Positions 30,854 through 40,138 of a DNA stretch of 64,000 nucleotides are shown here, one piece after another. Under the pieces are notes generated by a model. It had not been told where the DNA came from and searched no databases. It saw only the letters and a program-made list of their open reading frames with translations. This DNA comes from Spongiibacteraceae bacterium UBA5047. Its GTDB lineage: Bacteria; Pseudomonadota; Gammaproteobacteria; Pseudomonadales; Spongiibacteraceae. The DNA lies in the NCBI GenBank assembly GCA_002415025.1, contig DIBR01000051.1, positions 1 through 64,000 of the forward strand, given 5' to 3'. Position numbers and translations under genes: made by a program. The first letter of the stretch is position 1. Each line of letters begins with the position of its first letter.

Positions 30854-33712
30854 GTGCAAAGCAGCAAACAGCATTTGAACAAGAACTATTTGAACAACCC
30901 GCAGATTCACCGCAATCGCAAACTGTCAGCGTCCAGTTCCGACTGGGTTCGGAGTTTCTCCTGTGAATCCCTGCGGCCATTGATTATCTGCCGCGGCCCG
31001 ATCCGTAAAGAAGCCATGGATGTCTTCGATGAAATGGGCATTCACGGCTACGGCATTCTATTGTCTGAGAAAGACTCTATTACCTATACCAATGCGCTGG
31101 CGCCTGAACTGCGCAAGCTGACGGATCCCGACCGTGTGCACCGTGTGCCCGATTACACCGGTGCAACCCGTGAAGAACGGCAGAAGCGCATCCAGCAAAT
31201 TATCCGCATTGCCAAAGATAACGGCTATAACTCCATTTTTGCGGGTTACGGCTTTATGTCCGAAGACGCGGAAATGGTTGAATCTATGGAGAAGGCCGGC
31301 CTGAACTTTATCGGCCCGTGCTCCTACACCCAAAAATCTGCCGGCATGAAAGACCAGGCAAAACGTACCGCGCTGGAAACAGGCGTGTCGGTTACGCCGG
31401 GCGTGAATAATGCGACCAGTTTTGCGCTGTTTGCCAAGTACGGCAAAAAAGGGCTGGAAAAATGTGCGAAGGACAACAAACTCAAGGTTGATTTCGTTAA
31501 GTGCAAAGACGATGAGGAAAAGGCTCTGGCCTTGCTGGCGGCTTCTTACGACGCGGGCATTGATATCATCGACGCAAAAGATATTGGCGCCGCTTTGCAG
31601 AAAGAAGCCAAGCGCATGCTTGCTGAAAAGCCCAACAACCGCTTTCGTCTGAAGGCCATTGCCGGTGGCGGCGGTAAAGGGCAGCGTATTCTTCAGGCGG
31701 CCAGCTCTTACAAGGGCAAAACGCTGGAAGAGCGAGTTGAGAAGGCGGCGGCAAACGTTCCGTCACTGGTGCTTGAGTGCCTGATCGAACTGAAAACCAA
31801 CGGCGTTGGCGACAACAAAAACGTCCTGATTGAAATGAATATCGACACTACCCGTCACCAGGAAATTCAGGTGGTAGGCAATGGCGAGTGGTGCATGACC
31901 ATGGGTGGCCGCGATTGCTCCCTGCAGATGCACGAGCAGAAATTGCTGGAAGTGTCTGTCACCGAAGAAGAGCTGCAAGCTGCCATTGAAACCGCCGCTG
32001 CGGAGGGCAGAAAAGCCGAAGTCACCCAGCTCAAGAAAGATCTCGCTATCCTGCAGCGCATGGAAGAAGAGGGCGCGGTTTTTGGTGAGGCTGTGAAGCT
32101 CGACTCGGTTGGCACCTTCGAGTGTATAGTCGATGGTGAAGCTCACTACTTTATGGAAATGAACACCCGCATCCAGGTCGAGCATCGGGTTACGGAGTTG
32201 TGCTACAAACTGAAATTCACCAATCCGGACAACCCTGCAGACAGTTTTATCGCTGAAAGTCTGGTAGAGGTTATGGCCTTGATCGCGCAGCACGGCAAGC
32301 GTCTGCCCAAGCCCGAGCGTATCGTGCGCGAACCCGCCTCGGTTGAAGCGCGTATGAATGCCACCAACCAGGCGCTGCAGCCCCACGCAGGTGGCGTGAT
32401 TGAATACTGGTCAAACGCGGGAGACGGCGAGATTCGCGATGATCAGGGTATCTCCTTGCACAATCCGGATACGGATGTGTTTATGAAATACCATCTGGCC
32501 GGTGCCTACGATTCCAACATAGCCCTGCTGCTGACCACCGGCCAAAACCGCATGGACAGCTACACCAAACTGGCTGAAATTCTTCGTCAAACCGAATTGC
32601 GCGGCAAGGATCTGGCGACAAACCTGCAGTTCCACTACGGCCTCGTATACTGGTTTATCGGCAACGGCATTAATGCCCGTCCCAGCACGCGCTTTATTGT
32701 GCCGTATCTGACGGCGGTAGGTTTGCTCAAGGAAGGCAGCTCGCAAATTGACCTGGATTTCGCCTATGGCAAGATCCGTGAGTCATACCTGGCCAAGGCC
32801 GATGCCAAAACATCTAAAGCCTGGGCATCTGCGCTGGATATGAAGCAAATTCTGATCACGCGCCCGCTCGAGCGCCTGTTTGCAGAGCCTCATTACATGG
32901 CAGGCTGGTTAAGCATTCACAGCGACGCTGTAAGCCTCGGTAAACAATCTGTGGTGTGGAAGGTGAACCCCATTGAATTGCTTGCCGAGATGTATCACTT
33001 CCTGAACATGGACTATGTAGACGGCAAACCTGCCCGCTACATGATTTGGAGCCATGACCACGAAGTGCTGCAAAGTGCGCTTTCCTTTTACGCAAGCCTT
33101 AAGGAAAAGCTTGGCACAAGCGACTTTGTTGAAATCCAGAAAGCGCTGGCCTCGGCCACTGCTCCCAAAGGTTTTTCGAAGAAGCAGTGGACACAGGTAC
33201 AGCAGGCCCATGCGGGTTATCAGGCTGGCACCGAGCTGCTTGCGGTGCTAAGCCATATCGCCAAAGCGACGCGCTTCCACGATTTGAAAGTGAATGCAGA
33301 TCTGACGATCACTATTCCCGACCGCCTGACCGAGAAGGAACTTCAGGATCGTATGGCGAAGGTGTTGGTGCCGCCGCCGGCAGCCAAATCGGACGAAATA
33401 TTGTCGGTTAGTGGTGGCATGTTCTACGCTCGCGAAGCGCCGGGAATGGATGTTTATGTCAGCGAAGGCGACCACTTCAACGCCGGCGATCCGCTTTACA
33501 TTGTTGAGGTCATGAAAATGTTCAACAAAGTATATGCACCGTTCTCCGGCACCATAGACAAGGTTCTGGTTGAAGGAGACGGCGTTATCATCAAAAAAGG
33601 GCAGCCCCTATTCAAGATTACGCCTGACGAGAAAATCGTGATTGAAGATCCCGCCGATGTCGCCGCTCGCCGGCAGGCCAAGACCGGGGAATTCCTCAAG
33701 GCGATTGTTTAA
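30854..33712 (+). CDS. Large biotin carboxylase fused to biotin carboxyl carrier domain
   Basis: A 952-residue alpha subunit, larger than the usual 650-700 residues. The start is GTG at 30854, with AGAGGGGAA upstream. The biotin carboxylase part has 'GGGGKGQR' at 271-278, 'MEMNTRIQVEH' at 434-444 and an unusual EHRVTE (family usual EHPVTE). Extra charged stretches sit at about 195-260 and 370-410, compared with standard enzymes. Residues 590-830 are a helical region I cannot assign. The C-terminal lipoyl-like domain has biotinyl K888 in EVMKMF. It works with the carboxyltransferase just upstream to make methylmalonyl-CoA. It is a divergent subfamily, complete and in frame. Confidence 0.9.
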   Translation: MQSSKQHLNKNYLNNPQIHRNRKLSASSSDWVRSFSCESLRPLIICRGPIRKEAMDVFDEMGIHGYGILLSEKDSITYTNALAPELRKLTDPDRVHRVPDYTGATREERQKRIQQIIRIAKDNGYNSIFAGYGFMSEDAEMVESMEKAGLNFIGPCSYTQKSAGMKDQAKRTALETGVSVTPGVNNATSFALFAKYGKKGLEKCAKDNKLKVDFVKCKDDEEKALALLAASYDAGIDIIDAKDIGAALQKEAKRMLAEKPNNRFRLKAIAGGGGKGQRILQAASSYKGKTLEERVEKAAANVPSLVLECLIELKTNGVGDNKNVLIEMNIDTTRHQEIQVVGNGEWCMTMGGRDCSLQMHEQKLLEVSVTEEELQAAIETAAAEGRKAEVTQLKKDLAILQRMEEEGAVFGEAVKLDSVGTFECIVDGEAHYFMEMNTRIQVEHRVTELCYKLKFTNPDNPADSFIAESLVEVMALIAQHGKRLPKPERIVREPASVEARMNATNQALQPHAGGVIEYWSNAGDGEIRDDQGISLHNPDTDVFMKYHLAGAYDSNIALLLTTGQNRMDSYTKLAEILRQTELRGKDLATNLQFHYGLVYWFIGNGINARPSTRFIVPYLTAVGLLKEGSSQIDLDFAYGKIRESYLAKADAKTSKAWASALDMKQILITRPLERLFAEPHYMAGWLSIHSDAVSLGKQSVVWKVNPIELLAEMYHFLNMDYVDGKPARYMIWSHDHEVLQSALSFYASLKEKLGTSDFVEIQKALASATAPKGFSKKQWTQVQQAHAGYQAGTELLAVLSHIAKATRFHDLKVNADLTITIPDRLTEKELQDRMAKVLVPPPAAKSDEILSVSGGMFYAREAPGMDVYVSEGDHFNAGDPLYIVEVMKMFNKVYAPFSGTIDKVLVEGDGVIIKKGQPLFKITPDEKIVIEDPADVAARRQAKTGEFLKAIV

Positions 33713-33717
33713 GAGCT

Positions 33718-33749
33718 GGGCCGGACGCCAGAAGCCTGCCGTCCGGCCC
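33718..33749 (+). other. Intercistronic hairpin after the biotin carboxylase gene
   Basis: GGGCCGGACG (33718-33727) and CGTCCGGCCC (33740-33749) form a perfect 10-bp stem, 5 bases after the stop codon. No T-run follows, so read-through into the epimerase gene is expected. It could protect or process the upstream mRNA. Confidence 0.5.
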
Positions 33750-33817
33750 AACGCGCTCGCCAATTGCTCTCGCTATGACGCGTCAACAGTTTCCGATTGA
33801 AACGAATAGGTACACAC

Positions 33818-34228
33818 ATGATCACCGCACTTGACCATATTGCCATCGCTGTTCCCGAGCTGGAGAAGGCGATAAAACGTTTTCAGGAAGATTTTCAGTT
33901 AAATTTTGAAGGTACCGAAGACGTCGAAGACGCCAAGACTTCTACAGCGTTTTTCCCCGTTCCGGCCACCAGTATCGAGCTGGTTCACCCCTTGCGCGGT
34001 GAAGGCCCCATTGCCAAATACCTTGAAAAGAAGCCGGGTGGGTTGCATCACCTGTGTTTTCGTAGCGACAACATTGAAGAAGATGTTGCGCGTCTTAAAG
34101 CCAAGGGTTATCAGTTTTTGTCTGACGCCCCCAGCATTGGCGCGCACAATTCCAAAGTGATTTTTATCCACCCTAAAAGCTGTGACGGCGTACTGGTTGA
34201 ATTGAATCAGCCTGGCGACGATCACTGA
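33818..34228 (+). CDS. mce: Methylmalonyl-CoA epimerase
   Basis: A 136-residue VOC-fold protein that converts (2S)- to (2R)-methylmalonyl-CoA. The metal-binding pattern is visible as 'ALDHIAIAV' (His), 'GGLHHLCFRS' (His) and 'GVLVELNQ' (Glu). The ATG at 33818 has AGG about 8 bases upstream; an in-frame TTG at 33797 adds no family sequence. It lies between the carboxylase and the mutase, exactly the pathway order. Confidence 0.93.
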   Translation: MITALDHIAIAVPELEKAIKRFQEDFQLNFEGTEDVEDAKTSTAFFPVPATSIELVHPLRGEGPIAKYLEKKPGGLHHLCFRSDNIEEDVARLKAKGYQFLSDAPSIGAHNSKVIFIHPKSCDGVLVELNQPGDDH

Positions 34229-34284
34229 CAAGTCCACCGGACAAAAGACCGCACACTGACAGCTAGAATCCGCAGGTAGAGACC

Positions 34285-36450
34285 ATGGCCGACAAAGATT
34301 ACCAAGCACCCCCATATTCCCGCGAAGCCTGGGACGAGATGGCAAGCAAGCAGATGAGTAAGGGTGGCAAGTCCCTTGATGATCTGGTTTGGCACACGCC
34401 TGAAGGTATTGACGTAAACCCGCTGTACAGCAAGAAAGATACTGACAAGCTGGAACATGTCGACAGCATGCCCGGCATGGAACCCTTTATACGCGGGCCG
34501 CAACCGACAATGTATGCCGGTCGTCCCTGGACCATTCGTCAGTATGCGGGCTTTTCCACGGCGGAAGAATCCAACGCCTTTTACCGTAAGGCTCTGGCGG
34601 CAGGCGGGCAGGGTGTTTCTGTGGCTTTCGATCTGGCTACCCACCGTGGCTATGATTCAGATCATCCGCGCGTAACCGGTGACGTTGGCAAAGCTGGCGT
34701 TGCGATTGACTCTGTTGAAGATATGAAAGTTCTGTTCGACGCTATTCCGCTCGACCAGGTTTCGGTTTCAATGACCATGAACGGTGCGGTGTTACCCGTG
34801 TTGGCGGGTTATATCGTGGCTGCTGAAGAGCAGGGAGTGTCGCAGGATCAATTGTCAGGCACCATTCAGAACGACATTCTGAAAGAGTTCATGGTGCGCA
34901 ACACCTACATTTATCCGCCTGCACCTTCCATGAAAATCATCGGCGATATTATTGCCTACGCCTCCACCAATATGCCGAAATTCAATACCATTTCCATTTC
35001 GGGCTACCATATTCAGGAAGCGGGAGCTGACGCCGCGCTGGAGCTGGCCTACACGCTGGCAGACGGCAAGGAATATATTCGTACCGCAATTGCCGCCGGC
35101 CTGGACATTGACTCCTTTGCTGGCCGGCTGTCCTTTTTCTGGGGCATTGGCATGAACTTCTATATGGAGATTGCCAAGCTGCGGGCGGCCCGTCTGCTGT
35201 GGTCGCGTATTGTCAGCGAGTTCAATCCAAAAAGCTCGCGCTCAAAAATGCTGCGCACCCACTCGCAAACCTCGGGTTGGTCGCTGACCGAGCAGGATCC
35301 GTACAACAATGTGGTTCGCACCACCATTGAAGCGATGGCCGCCGTATTCGGTGGCACCCAATCCTTGCACACGAATGCACTGGACGAGGCAATTGCCTTG
35401 CCGACCGAATTTTCTTCGCGAATTGCCCGCAACACCCAGCTGATTATTCAGGAAGAAACGGGTATCACCAAGGTAGTTGACCCCTGGGGCGGTTCCTACA
35501 TGATGGAATCGCTGACCAACTCAATAGCCGAAAAAGCCTGGGAGCTGATTGCAGAAGTCGAAGAAAAGGGCGGCATGGCCAAGGCTATTGAAACCGGCTT
35601 GCCCAAGCTGCGTATCGAAGAATCCGCCGCTCGCAAACAGGCGCGTATTGATCGCGGTGAAGACGTTATTGTCGGTGTGAATAAATACCGGCTCGAGAAG
35701 GAAGACGACGTCGATATTCTCGAAATTGACAACGAAAAAGTGCGCAAATCACAGGTTGCAGCACTCGAGCGTATTCGCGCCGAGCGTGATGAAAAGGCCG
35801 TCGAAGACGCTCTGGAAGCCATCTATCAGTGCGCCCTGACGGGTGAAGGCAACCTGCTGGACCTGGCGGTGAAAGCAACCCGTGTTCGTGCTACTGTGGG
35901 TGAAATTTCCTTTGCCATGGAGCGCGAGTTCGGCCGCTTCAATGCGCAGGCTCAAACGGTATCCGGTGTGTACGGCAGCGCTTATCAGAACGATGACAAC
36001 TGGAATGAGATCGCGTCGGATATCGATGCGTTCAGCGAAAAGCATGGCCGTCGTCCACGCATGCTGGTGTGCAAAATGGGGCAGGACGGCCACGACCGTG
36101 GCGCCAAGGTGATCGCTACAGCTTTTGCCGATGTCGGCTTTGATATTGACCTTTCGCCCATGTTCTCAACGCCGGATGAGGTGGCCAAACAGGCTGTAGA
36201 AAACGACGTTCACGTTGTTGGCGTATCCTCTCAGGCGGCAGGGCACAAAACGCTGGTGCCGCAGTTGATCGCCGAGCTGAAAAAGCAGGGCGCCGACGAT
36301 ATTATCGTCATTGCCGGCGGCGTTATTCCCAAGCAGGACTACGACTTTTTGTATCAGGCTGGCGTGAAAGGCATTTTCGGTCCCGGTACGCAGATTCCCG
36401 TTGCCGCTCGCGGTGTGCTGGATGCGATTAACGAGGCTTATAAAGGCTGA
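34285..36450 (+). CDS. Methylmalonyl-CoA mutase (adenosylcobalamin-dependent)
   Basis: A 721-residue single-chain mutase that converts (2R)-methylmalonyl-CoA to succinyl-CoA. The N-terminal TIM barrel shows 'RPWTIRQYAGFSTAEESN' and 'FWGIGMNFYMEIAKLRAARLLW'. The C-terminal B12 domain has the DxHxxG cobalt-binding motif (KMGQDGHDRGAKV) followed by 'FSTPDEV' and 'VIAGGVIPKQDYDFL'. One polypeptide holds both domains, so it is the homodimeric E. coli ScpA-like form. It needs cobalamin, whose synthesis genes are not in this window. Confidence 0.96.
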   Translation: MADKDYQAPPYSREAWDEMASKQMSKGGKSLDDLVWHTPEGIDVNPLYSKKDTDKLEHVDSMPGMEPFIRGPQPTMYAGRPWTIRQYAGFSTAEESNAFYRKALAAGGQGVSVAFDLATHRGYDSDHPRVTGDVGKAGVAIDSVEDMKVLFDAIPLDQVSVSMTMNGAVLPVLAGYIVAAEEQGVSQDQLSGTIQNDILKEFMVRNTYIYPPAPSMKIIGDIIAYASTNMPKFNTISISGYHIQEAGADAALELAYTLADGKEYIRTAIAAGLDIDSFAGRLSFFWGIGMNFYMEIAKLRAARLLWSRIVSEFNPKSSRSKMLRTHSQTSGWSLTEQDPYNNVVRTTIEAMAAVFGGTQSLHTNALDEAIALPTEFSSRIARNTQLIIQEETGITKVVDPWGGSYMMESLTNSIAEKAWELIAEVEEKGGMAKAIETGLPKLRIEESAARKQARIDRGEDVIVGVNKYRLEKEDDVDILEIDNEKVRKSQVAALERIRAERDEKAVEDALEAIYQCALTGEGNLLDLAVKATRVRATVGEISFAMEREFGRFNAQAQTVSGVYGSAYQNDDNWNEIASDIDAFSEKHGRRPRMLVCKMGQDGHDRGAKVIATAFADVGFDIDLSPMFSTPDEVAKQAVENDVHVVGVSSQAAGHKTLVPQLIAELKKQGADDIIVIAGGVIPKQDYDFLYQAGVKGIFGPGTQIPVAARGVLDAINEAYKG

Positions 36451-36465
36451 GGCCTGAAGGTATTA

Positions 36466-36485
36466 GGCGCCTGATGCCAGGCGCC
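36466..36485 (+). other. Intercistronic hairpin between mutase and meaB
   Basis: GGCGCCTG (36466-36473) and CAGGCGCC (36478-36485) pair perfectly around ATGC. It lies 15 bases after the mutase stop and 11 bases before the meaB start, so it is close enough to the weak ribosome-binding site of meaB to affect its translation. No T-run follows. Confidence 0.5.
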
Positions 36486-36496
36486 GGACAAATTTG

Positions 36497-37465
36497 ATGA
36501 CGAGTGTAGATCTCGAACAACTGAAATCAGGCAACCGCCGGGCACTTGCCAAAGCCATCACGCTGGTTGAAAGCAAGCGCCCCGAGCATCGCGAGCAGGC
36601 GCAAAAACTGCTTGAAGCTGTGCTCCCTGTTACCGGCAACAGCATCCGCATCGGTATCACCGGTATCCCCGGTGTTGGTAAATCCACGTTTATTGAAAGC
36701 TTTGGGCAAACGGTTATTGCTCAAGGCAAGAAAGTGGCCGTGCTTGCGGTTGACCCCAGCTCGCCAATTGCCGGTGGCTCCATTCTGGGTGATAAAACCC
36801 GCATGGAAGAGTTGTCGCGCAGCGACCAGGCCTTTATTCGCCCGTCACCTTCCGAGGGTGCGCTGGGCGGTGTAGCGCTGAAAACCCGGGAAACGATGTT
36901 GCTCTGTGAAGCCGCAGGCTACGACGTGATACTGGTTGAAACGGTTGGTGTCGGCCAGTCGGAATACGAAGTGGCCAGTATGGTCGACTTCTTTATGGTG
37001 CTGATGCTGCCCAACGCCGGTGATGAGCTGCAAGGTATCAAGAAAGGCATCATGGAACTGGCCGATGCGCTGGTCATTAACAAGGCGGACGGCGACAGCC
37101 TGAATATGGCCCAGCAAACGCGCCGCCATTACCAGAACGCCATGCATCTACTGCGTCACACCAGCTTCTGGACGCCGCAGGTTCTTACCTGTTCGTCGCA
37201 GAACAGGGAAAACATTGATGAAATTTGGGGCATGATCAGCGGCTTTCAAATTGATGCCATCAAGAACAACGCCTTTAATGAAAAGCGTGCCAGGCAGGCT
37301 CAGGAATGGATGCACAAGCTGCTGCATGAAATGCTGGATCTACGCCTCAAACAGAATCCTGGCGTAAAGAAAACCCTGCCCGAACTGGACAGGCAGGTGA
37401 CGCAGGGCGAGACGACTCCTTACCTAGCAGCCAAAGCGCTGATTGACCTCCTCTTCGAGAAGTAA
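36497..37465 (+). CDS. meaB: Methylmalonyl-CoA mutase-associated GTPase MeaB
   Basis: A 322-residue G3E GTPase with P-loop GIPGVGKST at about 55-63, 'VDPSSPIAGGSILGDKTRM' (switch region), 'VETVGVGQSE' and an NKAD guanine motif. MeaB protects and reactivates the mutase and gates cobalamin loading. The start is the ATG at 36497, one codon after a TTG. A thioesterase-like gene begins 5 bases after its stop. Confidence 0.95.
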   Translation: MTSVDLEQLKSGNRRALAKAITLVESKRPEHREQAQKLLEAVLPVTGNSIRIGITGIPGVGKSTFIESFGQTVIAQGKKVAVLAVDPSSPIAGGSILGDKTRMEELSRSDQAFIRPSPSEGALGGVALKTRETMLLCEAAGYDVILVETVGVGQSEYEVASMVDFFMVLMLPNAGDELQGIKKGIMELADALVINKADGDSLNMAQQTRRHYQNAMHLLRHTSFWTPQVLTCSSQNRENIDEIWGMISGFQIDAIKNNAFNEKRARQAQEWMHKLLHEMLDLRLKQNPGVKKTLPELDRQVTQGETTPYLAAKALIDLLFEK

Positions 37466-37470
37466 GCTGG

Positions 37471-37935
37471 ATGAAAGACGTAGCCAACCGCCTGACAGAA
37501 TTTGTACAGACCCATCTTCCCACCGCCCAGGCCCTGCAAATTTCCGTCGCGGATTACGACAGCGAGTCCTTAACGCTCCATGCGCCGCTCGGCCCCAGTG
37601 TGAATGACAAGCAAACCGCCTTTGGCGGCAGCCTGTATGTGGTTGCGGTCATGACCGGCTGGGGCATGGTTTATCTGCGATGCCGTGAGGCCGGTATCGA
37701 CCCGAATATTGTTGTTGCGCGCGGCGAGATTGATTATCACGCGCCAGTAGACAGCGATATTGTTGCTTCATCTGTAGCCGTAGACGAGTCGGAGTGGCAG
37801 CGTTTTTTCGCTGATTTTGAAGCACGCGGGAAGGCCAAGATTGAATTGCGCACTCAGGTGGTACGCAATGGTAAGCCTGCGGTCAGTTTTAAAGGGCTCT
37901 ACGCAATTATTGGCCACGCTGCTGATTTGCTGTAG
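37471..37935 (+). CDS. YiiD-type hot-dog thioesterase
   Basis: A 154-residue protein resembling the thioesterase-fold C-terminal domain of E. coli YiiD (FabY-like), with 'NDKQTAFGGSLYVVAVMTGWG' and 'YHAPVDSDIVA'. It is a stand-alone domain with no acetyltransferase part. The position right behind meaB suggests it removes CoA from a pathway acyl thioester, such as propionyl- or methylmalonyl-CoA, but this is inference. Its stop codon lies inside a REP-like repeat. Confidence 0.85.
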   Translation: MKDVANRLTEFVQTHLPTAQALQISVADYDSESLTLHAPLGPSVNDKQTAFGGSLYVVAVMTGWGMVYLRCREAGIDPNIVVARGEIDYHAPVDSDIVASSVAVDESEWQRFFADFEARGKAKIELRTQVVRNGKPAVSFKGLYAIIGHAADLL

Positions 37936-37994
37936 GAGCCAGCTCTGCTAGCGAACCTTGGCAGCATTTATTCGCCAGCAGGGCTGGCTCCCAC
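37932..37994. repeat. REP-like inverted repeat pair (REPIN-like), copy 1
   Basis: Two 24-base arms, GTAGGAGCCAGCTCTGCTAG (plus CGAA) at 37932-37955 and its near complement at 37971-37994, differ at 3 positions and enclose 15 bases. Arm sequence matches the GTGGGAGCC-type REP elements common in Pseudomonas. The left arm overlaps the thioesterase stop codon. It lies between convergent genes and could act as a terminator or mRNA stabiliser. Confidence 0.8.
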
Positions 37995-38036
37995 AAAAAC
38001 GCTCACAAAGTATGTGCCATGACGCTGGTAACAGAC

Positions 38037-39200
38037 CTACAACTCGCCGTACACAAACCGTTTTAACTCATCTGCCTGCAGCATGGCATCGTTGTAGCCG
38101 AGCGTAATCAGGCGCTCGGTAAAACTCTGGGTAAACAGCAGATAGCTGGCGATGTTAACGCCGCCGCCATACCTGCCCCCAGTGCGGCGCATAAAAGTGC
38201 GAATACTTCGCGGTAAATGCCGGATGTGATCATCTGCCAGAGAGTCGATGTCTTCAGAGGGGGATATCACCAGCGCGTCAATCGGTTTCAGTTGATGCTC
38301 GGTAAATGAGTCCTGCTCGGGCATCAGTCGAATCAGTTGGTTGATGCGTTCCAGACGTTCAATATCCGTTTCGATTGCATCCACGAACGCGCTATTCAAT
38401 AAATGGCCGATAATCTGGCCAAAAGCGGGGGAGTGGACCCGGCGGATGGGCTTGGAGTATTCGCGCCGGTGTCCGTTCGCGGGAATGATCAGTACCTTGT
38501 CGGCACCCAGATGGAGTGCGGGGCTGATAGGTGTTAGTTGCCTGAGTGCGCCATCGCCGTAGTAGTGGCGACCAATACGCTGCGGCGGGAAGATGGTCGG
38601 TATGGCTGTAGAGGCCATTACGTGGGCAATATCAATGGGGGTTGGAATACCCTGTCTGCGCCAGCGCTGCCAGCCTGCGTGTTCAGGCCCGCCCTGAAAA
38701 AAGCTCATTGATACACCCTCGGTATAGTTCATGGCGGTGACACTGAGGGCATCCAGATAACCGGAGCTGATGTTGCGGGATATCGCCGAGAAATCGAGAT
38801 TGTTTTTCAACAACTGCCGCAGAGGCGCGTTGTCGAGCAGGCCGACCGGCTTGCCGACCGCAACACCCGAGTTAAAGAGCGACATCATCAGGCGCCAGGC
38901 ATTGCTGACTACGCCCAGCCAGTCGGAGCGGTATATCGAGTCCGGGCTAAGATCCAGCCAGAGATTTTCCAGCCAGTCCGCCGCTTCACAAAAATCCTCG
39001 GCCCGGGTCGCCAGTGCTGCGGCGTTAATAGCTCCCGCAGAAGTACCGCATAAAATCCGGTAGGGGTTCTGGATGCCACGGTTTTTGTGGAGTGTTGCCA
39101 GCGCTCTGATCACGCCGACCTGATAGGCCACACGGGCACCGCCGCCGGGTAGCACCAGGGCAACATCGTGAACGACCTTGGTAGGAGCTGAATCTGACAT
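38037..39200 (-). CDS. Patatin-like phospholipase
   Basis: A 387-residue lipid acyl hydrolase. The oxyanion motif GGGARVAYQ lies at 19-27, the nucleophile is S54 in GTSAG, and the partner Asp is in the DGA motif (YYGDGAL). No signal peptide is visible. The start codon overlaps the ppsR stop by one base (TAATG), so it follows ppsR on one transcript. Substrates are probably phospholipids or acyl esters; direction relative to ppsR regulation is unknown. Confidence 0.9.
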   Translation of the reverse strand: MSDSAPTKVVHDVALVLPGGGARVAYQVGVIRALATLHKNRGIQNPYRILCGTSAGAINAAALATRAEDFCEAADWLENLWLDLSPDSIYRSDWLGVVSNAWRLMMSLFNSGVAVGKPVGLLDNAPLRQLLKNNLDFSAISRNISSGYLDALSVTAMNYTEGVSMSFFQGGPEHAGWQRWRRQGIPTPIDIAHVMASTAIPTIFPPQRIGRHYYGDGALRQLTPISPALHLGADKVLIIPANGHRREYSKPIRRVHSPAFGQIIGHLLNSAFVDAIETDIERLERINQLIRLMPEQDSFTEHQLKPIDALVISPSEDIDSLADDHIRHLPRSIRTFMRRTGGRYGGGVNIASYLLFTQSFTERLITLGYNDAMLQADELKRFVYGEL

Positions 39201-40018
39201 TATTTACTGTGCCCGCGTAACCCTGTGTCTGCGAGCACGCGGGTTGCGATTTCTTCAATGGAGGCGTGAGTCGAGTCTATACAGGGAATGCCAAAACGTT
39301 TGAACAGGATCTCAGCCTGCCGCACTTCGTATTCGCATTGGGAGAGGGTGGAATAGCGTGCATTGGCACGCCGCTCTGTGCGAATGGTAGAGAGTCGCTC
39401 AGGTTCAATTGTCAGTCCGTAAAGCTTGTCGCGGTACTGGGTCAGGGGTTTGGGTAACCGCCCGGTATCCAGATCGTCATCGGTAAGGGGGTAGTTGGCA
39501 ACAAACACGCCGGTTTGCAAGGCCAGATAAAGGCTTGTGGGCGTTTTGCCACTGCGGGAAACGCCAATCAGAATCAATTCAGCCTGGCTGTAGCGGTCTA
39601 CCTTGGCGCCGTCGTCATTGTCGAGGGCGTAGTTAACCGCATCGATGCGATGTTTATAGTTGGTTTCGTTGGTTACGCTGTGAGCGCCGCCAACGGTAAA
39701 AGATGACTTTATGCCCAGAGCTTCTTCCAGCGGCGACAGGAAGGTGGAGAGAATGTCGACTGTAAATCCTTCACTGGTTTTAATGATGTCACGTACTTCG
39801 GCATTGACTATAGTGTCGAAGATAATCGGCGGGACACCATCGCGGGCGGCTGCGCGGTTGATTTTTTCCGCAGCGGAGCGCGCTTTGTCGGCATTATCAA
39901 TATAGGGCAGAATCACGCGCTCGAACTGCAGGCCTTCAAATTGGGCCAGCAAACTGCTGCCCAGTGCTTCTGCGGTAATACCGGTACTGTCGGATATAAA
40001 GAAGGCCGTTCTTCTCAT
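39200..40018 (-). CDS. ppsR: Phosphoenolpyruvate synthase regulatory protein (kinase/pyrophosphorylase)
   Basis: A 272-residue DUF299 protein that inactivates PEP synthase with ADP and reactivates it with phosphate. The P-loop is GVSRSGKT (152-159). The ATG at 40018 gives the usual start (MRRTAFFISDSTG); an in-frame GTG at 40030 is possible. It is divergent from ppsA, the enzyme it controls, with only 120 bases between them, so they share one control region. Confidence 0.95.
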   Translation of the reverse strand: MRRTAFFISDSTGITAEALGSSLLAQFEGLQFERVILPYIDNADKARSAAEKINRAAARDGVPPIIFDTIVNAEVRDIIKTSEGFTVDILSTFLSPLEEALGIKSSFTVGGAHSVTNETNYKHRIDAVNYALDNDDGAKVDRYSQAELILIGVSRSGKTPTSLYLALQTGVFVANYPLTDDDLDTGRLPKPLTQYRDKLYGLTIEPERLSTIRTERRANARYSTLSQCEYEVRQAEILFKRFGIPCIDSTHASIEEIATRVLADTGLRGHSK

Positions 40019-40138
40019 TAATTCATTCACGTTGCTACCGGCACTCCAGGGCGGAAATCCAGATCAATTTCCAGTATCATACGCCAACTTTTAACCTCAT
40101 ACCTTATCGTCTGCTGATTCAGTAAAGGGAGCCCCACA

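Noticed and set aside
39181..39190. GTAGGAGCTG as a third REP-like copy
   Set aside because: Only eight or nine bases match, there is no inverted partner, and it is inside the patatin coding sequence.
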